Of a stretch of 6,930 nt of DNA, positions 1 to 6,930 are shown in pieces. The DNA comes from Candidatus Neomicrothrix sp. UBA7388 (lineage in GTDB: Bacteria > Actinomycetota > Acidimicrobiia > Acidimicrobiales > Poriferisodalaceae). The stretch spans positions 1 through 6,930 of the forward strand of contig DKNM01000044.1 of the NCBI GenBank assembly GCA_002470695.1, written 5' to 3'. Below the pieces are notes generated by a model that was not told the DNA's origin, did no database searches, and saw only the letters and a list, made by a program, of their open reading frames with translations. The translations under genes and the position numbers were made by a program. The first letter of the stretch is position 1. Every line of letters begins with the position of its first letter.

Positions 1-69
1 CCCGCCGTTCTCCGCTCCACTGAGGGAGGAGATTTCCTCTACCTCTTGATGCCTGTACGTGTTTCATAG
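1..69 (+). CDS. dnaN: DNA polymerase III beta subunit (sliding clamp), C-terminal end only
   Basis: Frame 1 is open from the window edge to a TAG at 67-69 and encodes 22 residues ending YLLMPVRVS. This resembles the usual C-terminal strand of the beta clamp (YVVMPMRL in E. coli), which packs beside the pocket that binds clamp-interacting motifs of polymerases and repair proteins. The clamp encircles DNA and tethers the replicative polymerase. The rest of the gene lies upstream of the window. Its position directly before recF is the common bacterial dnaA-dnaN-recF order, which supports the call despite the short fragment. The stop is 17 bases before the recF start, so the two genes are probably co-transcribed. 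Confidence 0.88.
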   Translation, partial: PAVLRSTEGGDFLYLLMPVRVS

Positions 70-86
70 CTGATTGTGTCAAGTAA

Positions 87-1166
87 TTGATTGTTCGACG
101 GTTGTGGCTGACTGACTTCCGAAATCACGAGCACACTGATCTTTTACTCAGTAGTAAAGTCACGCTAATCGTTGGGCTCAATGGGCACGGAAAAACAAAT
201 TTAATTGAAGCGATTCACCTGCTTAGTGGAGCAAAGTCTTTTCGTGGGGCGAAAGTAGATGCCCTTGTTATGCATGGAAAAGCATCAGCATACGTAAGAG
301 CTGAAGTGGAGCGAGGTGATAACACCCGACTTGTGGAACTTCAATTTGCAACAGCAGGTCGCTCAAAAGCTCAGGTGAATCGTCAAAAGTTGAAACGTTT
401 CAGAGACCTCGGAGACACGGTCCGAGTTGTGGTTTTCAGTCCTGACGATCTTGAACTTCTCAAAGGAGCGCCCTCAGTTCGAAGGGCAATGGTTGACGAG
501 GTAATCGCTGTTAGCGATATTGAGTTTCGTGCTGTGCGAACGGAATTCGATCAGATATTGAGGCAGCGGAATAATCTTCTTAAGCAGGCAAGAGGCCAAT
601 ATTCATCATCTATTCAATCAAGCCTTGATATCTGGAACGAACAGTTCCTCGCCGCTGGTGAGGCAGTTGCTGAATACCGAAAGAAATTCCTCGTGAAACT
701 TGGCCCTGTTGTGCAAGATTTTTACGCGCAGATTTCAGATACAAGTGAACCGGTATCGCTTTTTATCGAGGGAGACTGGCAGCAGATCGGCATGAATGCG
801 GCTCTCGAAGCGGCGCGCGCCGACGAATTTCGAAGAGGAATGACTCTTATTGGGCCACATCGAGATGACATAACAATTCTTCTTGACTCACTTCCTTCTA
901 GGACTCACGCGTCACAGGGAGAACAACGAAGTTTGGCTCTCGCTTTACGGCTCGCGACATATCTCTATATAGAAGCCGCTACAGGCGACCAGCCTCTCGT
1001 GTTATTGGATGATGTATTTTCCGAGTTGGACGAAGAGCGGGCGCGTCGTCTTGTGGAATGTTTGCCAGATTCCCAGATCATTTTAACTTCCGCGACAGGA
1101 ACGGTGCCCAAGGGTGTAGATCCCAGTCGAATCCTAGAAATTATGGATGGCAACGTGCATGAGTAG
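87..1166 (+). CDS. recF: DNA replication and repair protein RecF
   Basis: The 359-residue product has normal RecF length. RecF is an SMC-like ABC ATPase that binds gapped DNA and, with RecO and RecR, loads RecA at stalled forks and single-strand gaps. The N-terminus (VRRLWLTDFRNHE) is typical. Walker A is GLNGHGKT at residues 30-37, the ABC signature begins SQGEQRS at 276, and Walker B with the D-loop is LLDDVFSELD at 306-315, so all ATPase motifs are present. The start is a TTG. An in-frame TAA lies immediately before it (84-86), and no ATG or GTG could replace it without losing the conserved N-terminus. No clear Shine-Dalgarno sequence precedes it. The gene lies 17 bases after dnaN, and its end overlaps the next gene by 8 bases, which suggests an operon with translational coupling. 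Confidence 0.97.
   Translation: MIVRRLWLTDFRNHEHTDLLLSSKVTLIVGLNGHGKTNLIEAIHLLSGAKSFRGAKVDALVMHGKASAYVRAEVERGDNTRLVELQFATAGRSKAQVNRQKLKRFRDLGDTVRVVVFSPDDLELLKGAPSVRRAMVDEVIAVSDIEFRAVRTEFDQILRQRNNLLKQARGQYSSSIQSSLDIWNEQFLAAGEAVAEYRKKFLVKLGPVVQDFYAQISDTSEPVSLFIEGDWQQIGMNAALEAARADEFRRGMTLIGPHRDDITILLDSLPSRTHASQGEQRSLALALRLATYLYIEAATGDQPLVLLDDVFSELDEERARRLVECLPDSQIILTSATGTVPKGVDPSRILEIMDGNVHE
1145..1150 (+). promoter_or_regulatory. Ribosome binding site favouring the internal ATG of the DciA-like gene
   Basis: GGATGG lies 8 bases before the ATG at 1159, inside the 3' end of recF. It is a fair Shine-Dalgarno match at normal spacing, whereas the alternative ATG at 1147 sits within this same motif and has no such sequence in front of it. 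This is the main reason for choosing 1159 as the start. Confidence 0.45.
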
Positions 1167-1464
1167 TGACAAGTGGGATGAGCCACGTTCTCTTGGAGAG
1201 GTCCTCAAGAGGGTTGTAAATGGTTTCGGCGATCGCGGAGCTATGTATACGTTGCATCAACACTGGGATTTAGCTGTTGGTCAAGAAATTAGAGATCACT
1301 GTAAGCCTCGACGAATTGTTGATGGAGTTCTTTTTGTCGATGTTGACCATCCGGGATGGGCGACCGAAATTCAGTATTTAGAACGAGATTTACTGGTGAA
1401 ACTGAAGGCCGCTCACTCAGATTTAAATTTCTCGGGAATAAAGGTTCACGTCAAGGCTCAATAA
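1159..1464 (+). CDS. DUF721 / DciA-like protein, putative replicative helicase loader
   Basis: The predicted product has 101 residues (105 if the ATG at 1147 is used). It shows the DUF721 pattern: a W36-to-G41 segment (HWDLAVGQEI), a C48-K-P-R basic turn, the strand DGVLFVDVDHPGWATEI at about 55-71 with W67, then a leucine-rich helix. DUF721 includes DciA, which loads or operates the replicative DnaB helicase in most bacteria lacking DnaC or DnaI. The fold resembles a KH-type nucleic-acid-binding domain. That function is transferred from the family, not shown here. From memory the mycobacterial homologue Rv0004 is much longer (about 187 residues), so this is a near-minimal domain without the N-terminal extension. 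The start overlaps the recF stop in ATGAGTAG. Its place between recF and gyrB is the usual actinobacterial one and strengthens the assignment. Confidence 0.85.
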   Translation: MSSDKWDEPRSLGEVLKRVVNGFGDRGAMYTLHQHWDLAVGQEIRDHCKPRRIVDGVLFVDVDHPGWATEIQYLERDLLVKLKAAHSDLNFSGIKVHVKAQ

Positions 1465-1510
1465 TTCAACTGATTGACGTCAGATGGGCTGAGAAGCGTT
1501 CCAACGGATT

Positions 1511-1556
1511 TGACCCTGCCTCACCGGTCCCCCTCCTACTGGTAGTATTCGGGTCA
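1511..1556 (+). repeat. Nested inverted repeats in the gyrB leader
   Basis: TGACCC at 1511-1516 is the exact reverse complement of GGGTCA at 1551-1556, with arm centres 40 bases apart. Inside it, ACCGGT (1523-1528) can pair with ACTGGT (1538-1543) through six pairs including one G-U, around the pyrimidine loop CCCCCTCCT. The region could be an RNA leader hairpin if transcription starts upstream, or a DNA dyad flanking the promoter candidate at 1540-1548. No T-run follows, so it is not an intrinsic terminator. Short arms like these can arise by chance. Confidence 0.3.
1540..1548 (+). promoter_or_regulatory. Candidate extended -10 promoter for gyrB
   Basis: TGGTAGTAT combines the TGn extension with a -10 hexamer TAGTAT that matches TATAAT at four of six positions, including the first two and the last. 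At 17-base spacing the -35 position reads CTCACC, a poor match, which is tolerable for extended -10 promoters. Transcription would start near 1555, leaving a leader of about 16 bases that contains the ribosome binding site. TTGACC at 1510-1515 and TTGACG at 1474-1479 look like -35 boxes but have no -10 at suitable spacing. Gyrase genes in actinobacteria commonly have their own promoter, and this is the longest gap in the cluster, so a promoter here is plausible. Confidence 0.35.
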
Positions 1557-1566
1557 GGAAAAGGGG
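1556..1566 (+). promoter_or_regulatory. gyrB ribosome binding site
   Basis: AGGAAAAGGGG precedes the GTG at 1571. The GGGG part ends 4 bases before the start and the AGGA part ends 11 bases before it, so neither has ideal spacing, but together they are the most purine-rich ribosome-binding stretch in the window. The site supports the GTG start, and the product's N-terminus also aligns with known GyrB proteins. Confidence 0.55.
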
Positions 1567-1570
1567 CTAA

Positions 1571-3496
<1,926 letters not shown>

Positions 3497-3501
3497 CTGA
3501 A

Positions 3502-5985
3502 ATGACAGACATTCCACCACCAAACGACGACTTTCCTCTGTCAGTACAGCCAATAGAGATTCAACAAGAAATGGAACAGTCATTTCTTGAGTATGCGATG
3601 TCGGTAATTACAGCACGTGCCTTACCCGATGCTCGAGACGGTCTCAAACCAGTCCATCGTCGGATCCTTTGGTCGATGTTTTCAACTGGAATACGACCCG
3701 ACCGACCGCACAGAAAATGCGCCACAGTCGTGGGTGATGTCATAGGCAATTATCACCCTCATGGTGATTCAGCTATATACGAAGCAATGGTTCGCATGGG
3801 GCAATCATTCAGTCTCGCTAACACCCTTATTGATCCCCACGGCAATTTCGGTTCTCCTAGCGACCCGCCAGCTGCCTATAGATATACAGAGTGCCGGCTT
3901 ACGGATCTTGCAATGCGGATGGTGGAAAGTATTGATGAAGACACCGTCGATCTAGTCTCAACTTTCGACGGCTCAAGTGAAGAGCCCGTAGTCATGCCTG
4001 CCCGGTTCCCAAATCTTTTGGTTAATGGAAGCCAAGGTATCGCTGTTGGAATGGCGACGAATATTCCCACCCACAACCTGACTGAAATTATCAATGCCAC
4101 TTTGCACCTCATAGATAACCCTGAGGCATCAGTGAGCGACTTAATGGAATTTGTTCAAGGACCCGACTTTCCAACGGGGGGTTTCATTATGGGACGCGCA
4201 GGGCTAACAAGCGCGTTTACTACTGGTCGCGGATCTATTCGTATTAGGGCCCGCGCAGAAATTGTTGAAGATGGGCGCAATACACAGATAGTGGTAACTG
4301 AGATTCCCTACCAGCAGTCAGTTGAAAACATTGAGCAGAAGATCGCTGATGCCGTTGACCGTAAAATTATTGATGGAATTCGCGAGCTCCGAAATGAGTC
4401 AGCAAAGGGAAAAACAAAGTTTGTAATTGAACTCAAGCGCGATGCCCCGGCAAGTGTCGTTCTCAACAACTTGTACAAACACACTCCTCTCCAAACGAGT
4501 TTTGCAGCCAACATGGTGGCGCTTATCGATGGAGTTCCGCGAACAATTAATTTGCGAGACGCTCTACACGCCTATGTTGAGCACCAAATAGATGTTGTCA
4601 CCCGTAGATCTCAATATCGGCTAAGCCAAGCAGAAGACAGAGCTCACATTGTCGAAGGTCTCTTAAAAGCACTTGACCTTATCGATGACATCATTTCACT
4701 CATAAGATCGAGCGATGACAGAGCCTCAGCGCTTGCGGGGCTTCAAAGTGACCAGTTCGCTTTTTCAGAGCGTCAAGCAAATCACATCTTGGATATGCAA
4801 TTGGGAAGGCTTACTCGGTTAGGTCGTACCCGACTAGAAGAAGAACTCGTTGAGCTAAGAGAGCGAATCAAACATTTACAAGCGATTCTCGACGATGAAG
4901 ACCAGCTACGAGCAGTAATCAAGGAAGAACTTGAAGAAGTCCGGGCGGATCACGACACGCCCCGACGCTCACAAATTGTCTTCGACGAAGGAGATATGGA
5001 AGTCGAAGATCTGATTGATGACGAACCGGTCGTGATTACGCTAAGTAAGGGCGGCTACATAAAGTCAGTAGCTGCTGATGTCTTTCGAACGCAAGGCCGT
5101 GGAGGTCGTGGAGTCCAAGGGGCGCGTTTAAAGGATGACGATATTTTGGTTCGAGTTTTGACCACAACCGCGCACTCCTACCTCTTATTTTTTACTAACC
5201 GAGGGAAGGTATACCGACTGAAGGCTTACCAGGTTCCGATGATGGATCGCACGGCCCGCGGAACAGCGGTAGTCAATTTGTTGCAGCTGGAACCCGATGA
5301 AGTTGTTGAAGCCGTTATCGACACCCGCGAATTTGTGGCTGACGAGTTCTTGATGTTTGTAACTCGCCAAGGAGTAGTAAAGAAGACCGCCTTTACCGAA
5401 TATGACAAGAATCGCACGAATGGCTTAATAGCTATCAATCTTCGTGAAAGCGATGAACTGGTTCGTGTTATTCAAGTTAGAGAAACAGACGACATTGTGC
5501 TGGTAAGCAGCAGTGGGCAGGCGATCAGATTTGCCGGTAACCAGGTACGCCCTATGGGGCGAAGCGCCGCTGGCGTTAGAGGAATGAAATTACGCGACGA
5601 GGATGTTGTTGTCGCCGCAGCCGCTTCATCAGAGAACGATCAACGCTTTTTGCTGACAATCACAAAAGGCGGCTATGGAAAACGAACTCCAATTGAGGCT
5701 TACCCGCGTAAAGGCAGAGGCACTATGGGCGTAAAGGGGATCAAGCTCACTGAGGCTCGCGGAGCTGCCGTCGTGGGGGCTCGGATGGTTGATTCTGAGG
5801 ATGAAGTAATTATTGTTTCTTCAGGAGGCGTTCTCATTCGAACTTCGGTATCAGAAATCGCGGAGCAACGACGCGACGCCACGGGGGTGCGAATAATGAA
5901 TGTGGGAGACGATGAAACTGTTGCCGCGTTGTCGCCGGTGACGCCAGATTTTGATGAGATTCCCGAAGTTTCAGGTTCCAACTGA
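3502..5985 (+). CDS. gyrA: DNA gyrase subunit A (breakage-reunion and DNA-wrapping subunit)
   Basis: The product has 827 residues, close to the mycobacterial length of about 838. GyrA cleaves and rejoins both DNA strands and wraps DNA to give gyrase its supercoiling direction. The winged-helix and tower domain contains ARDGLKPVHRRIL at 44-56 and the quinolone-determining region YHPHGDSAIYE at 84-94. S90 and E94 occupy the positions of E. coli S83/D87 and M. tuberculosis A90/D94. The catalytic tyrosine is Y128 in RYTE. A charged helical segment at about 441-485 forms the C-gate coiled coil. The C-terminal domain (about 507-805) has six pinwheel repeats; the GyrA box QGRGGRG at 531-537 separates it from ParC. 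Unusual residues near the active site are D-P-H-G at 111-114 and Y126. An acidic tail ends the protein. No intein is present. The ATG start has no strong ribosome binding site and probably relies on coupling to gyrB. Confidence 0.98.
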   Translation: MTDIPPPNDDFPLSVQPIEIQQEMEQSFLEYAMSVITARALPDARDGLKPVHRRILWSMFSTGIRPDRPHRKCATVVGDVIGNYHPHGDSAIYEAMVRMGQSFSLANTLIDPHGNFGSPSDPPAAYRYTECRLTDLAMRMVESIDEDTVDLVSTFDGSSEEPVVMPARFPNLLVNGSQGIAVGMATNIPTHNLTEIINATLHLIDNPEASVSDLMEFVQGPDFPTGGFIMGRAGLTSAFTTGRGSIRIRARAEIVEDGRNTQIVVTEIPYQQSVENIEQKIADAVDRKIIDGIRELRNESAKGKTKFVIELKRDAPASVVLNNLYKHTPLQTSFAANMVALIDGVPRTINLRDALHAYVEHQIDVVTRRSQYRLSQAEDRAHIVEGLLKALDLIDDIISLIRSSDDRASALAGLQSDQFAFSERQANHILDMQLGRLTRLGRTRLEEELVELRERIKHLQAILDDEDQLRAVIKEELEEVRADHDTPRRSQIVFDEGDMEVEDLIDDEPVVITLSKGGYIKSVAADVFRTQGRGGRGVQGARLKDDDILVRVLTTTAHSYLLFFTNRGKVYRLKAYQVPMMDRTARGTAVVNLLQLEPDEVVEAVIDTREFVADEFLMFVTRQGVVKKTAFTEYDKNRTNGLIAINLRESDELVRVIQVRETDDIVLVSSSGQAIRFAGNQVRPMGRSAAGVRGMKLRDEDVVVAAAASSENDQRFLLTITKGGYGKRTPIEAYPRKGRGTMGVKGIKLTEARGAAVVGARMVDSEDEVIIVSSGGVLIRTSVSEIAEQRRDATGVRIMNVGDDETVAALSPVTPDFDEIPEVSGSN

Positions 5986-6029
5986 GGTCCGCGACCAGCT
6001 ATGGGTACTGCTGTCGTACACTTCGAACT

Positions 6030-6830
6030 GTGAGTGAGCCGAATCGTCCAGATGACTATGGCATTCCATCGGATGGAGTTGATGACGAAACTTTCGCTCG
6101 AGCTGTTGGTCTCGACCGAAATGATGAAACGAAAGGTGCCCAGCGACGACGTTTAATTGATAAACCCCGACGAGATCGAAAAGTACCTGTCATAAAGCGG
6201 CGAAACAGAGAACGGTCTGTGGTTCGCAGGCCAGCTGTTGAGCCGCCCAAAGAAAAACTTGCATTCGAGCATTCAGTACCCGACGCAACCGGCTTCATTT
6301 CACTTGAGCCTGAAAGCTCTGAAGCCGACTCCGCCGTCGAAACACAAGCTGATGAACTTTCGAATTCAGCAACAGCCCTAGTTGATTCACCGGCTAATGA
6401 GGCTTCTTTCGAGTCAACTCCCCAAGCCGATCTCAACTTGGGGTGGCTCGCTCGTCGGCGCGCCCGTGTTAAGCGAACGAGAAGGACACTTCGTCACATC
6501 GACCCATGGTCGGTACTCAAAGTCTCATTGTTGCTGTATGCCTGCCTTTATGGTGCTTTCGTTTTGGCTGGCTATCTGCTGTGGACTGCTGCCGTTCAAT
6601 CTGGAGTGATCTCCAATATTGAGTCTTTTGTTGCAGAAGTGGGTTCCTATGAAATTTGGGAAATTAATGGAGAGGAAATTTTTCAACGCGCGACAGTCAT
6701 TGGAGCAGTGCTTTTCGTTGGGGCAATTGCTTTCAATGTCTTATTAACAATCATTTTTAACCTCATAAGTGACCTAGTCGGCGGAGTCCGCGTCACGCTG
6801 TTGGAGGAAGACGAACCTCCTTTCGAATAA
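6030..6830 (+). CDS. DUF3566 transmembrane protein downstream of gyrA, function unknown
   Basis: The 266-residue product has two parts. Residues 1-135 look disordered: an acidic start, a strongly basic stretch at about 38-68 rich in Arg and Lys, then an acidic and Ser/Ala-rich stretch. A second basic cluster (RRRARVKRTRRTLRH, 142-156) leads into IDPWSVLKVSLLLY, a hallmark of DUF3566, with membrane helices at about 163-187 and 221-246. The ending FNLISDLVGGVRVTLLEED is also typical. The family is known from actinobacteria directly after gyrA, including Rv0007 of M. tuberculosis; its role is not established. The basic region before helix 1 suggests a cytoplasmic N-terminus by the positive-inside rule, and the acidic tail would also be cytoplasmic. 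The GTG start has no evident ribosome binding site and lies 44 bases after gyrA. No other ATG, GTG or TTG lies in frame between it and the gyrA stop. Confidence 0.85.
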   Translation: MSEPNRPDDYGIPSDGVDDETFARAVGLDRNDETKGAQRRRLIDKPRRDRKVPVIKRRNRERSVVRRPAVEPPKEKLAFEHSVPDATGFISLEPESSEADSAVETQADELSNSATALVDSPANEASFESTPQADLNLGWLARRRARVKRTRRTLRHIDPWSVLKVSLLLYACLYGAFVLAGYLLWTAAVQSGVISNIESFVAEVGSYEIWEINGEEIFQRATVIGAVLFVGAIAFNVLLTIIFNLISDLVGGVRVTLLEEDEPPFE

Positions 6831-6881
6831 CAAACACGTTGGATACTTATAGGTTGCGCCGCTACGATCAGACATTCGTTC

Positions 6882-6930
<49 letters not shown>

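Noticed and set aside
3769..3891. Possible intein in gyrA near the active site, as found in some mycobacteria
   Set aside because: The reading frame runs continuously from the quinolone-determining region through RYTE with no insertion, and gyrB is likewise uninterrupted.
5986..5996. Small hairpin GGTC-CGC-GACC just after the gyrA stop
   Set aside because: A 4-bp stem with no T-run is too weak for a terminator, and the next gene follows closely on the same strand.
6056..6436. Antisense open frame of 126 codons opposite the DUF3566 N-terminal region
   Set aside because: It is a Ser/Arg-rich shadow of a disordered low-complexity segment, with no motif or plausible start context.
6831..6881. 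Terminator or tRNA promoter between the DUF3566 gene and tRNA-Ile
   Set aside because: No stem followed by T residues is present, and the -10 look-alike GATACT has no -35 partner at suitable spacing.

Overview
The window is the gene block just downstream of a chromosomal origin in an actinobacterium. It runs, all on the + strand: the 3' end of dnaN, recF, a DciA-like DUF721 gene, gyrB, gyrA, a DUF3566 membrane protein gene, and the first 49 bases of tRNA-Ile(GAT). From memory this is the order in Mycobacterium tuberculosis (dnaN-recF-Rv0004-gyrB-gyrA-Rv0007-ileT). DUF3566 directly after gyrA is the most lineage-specific marker. G+C sampled by eye is about 45-50%, low for Actinomycetota. With the short DUF721 protein and several GyrA residues unlike the mycobacterial ones, this suggests an uncultured lineage outside the classical high-G+C orders, perhaps Acidimicrobiia. 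That placement is an inference.

Layout. Bases 1-69 are the sliding-clamp C-terminus. recF (87-1166) follows after 17 bases and starts with TTG. The DciA-like gene (1159-1464) overlaps the end of recF by 8 bases. The 106-base gap at 1465-1570 is the longest non-coding stretch. It holds an extended -10-like promoter candidate, nested inverted repeats and the gyrB ribosome binding site. gyrB (1571-3496) and gyrA (3502-5985) are 5 bases apart. A 44-base gap leads to the DUF3566 gene (6030-6830), and 51 bases further on the tRNA begins and is cut by the window edge.

The genes combine replication and DNA topology functions: clamp, gap-repair loader RecF, putative replicative-helicase loader, and both gyrase subunits. 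They end with a two-helix membrane protein of unknown function. All protein genes look intact, with complete catalytic motifs. I see no mobile element, CRISPR array, intein, frameshift or new multi-gene system. The points worth a second look are small: the gyrB leader, unusual residues beside the GyrA active site, weak ribosome binding sites, a possible 10-codon minigene before the DUF3566 gene, and the unexplained DUF3566-gyrase linkage.
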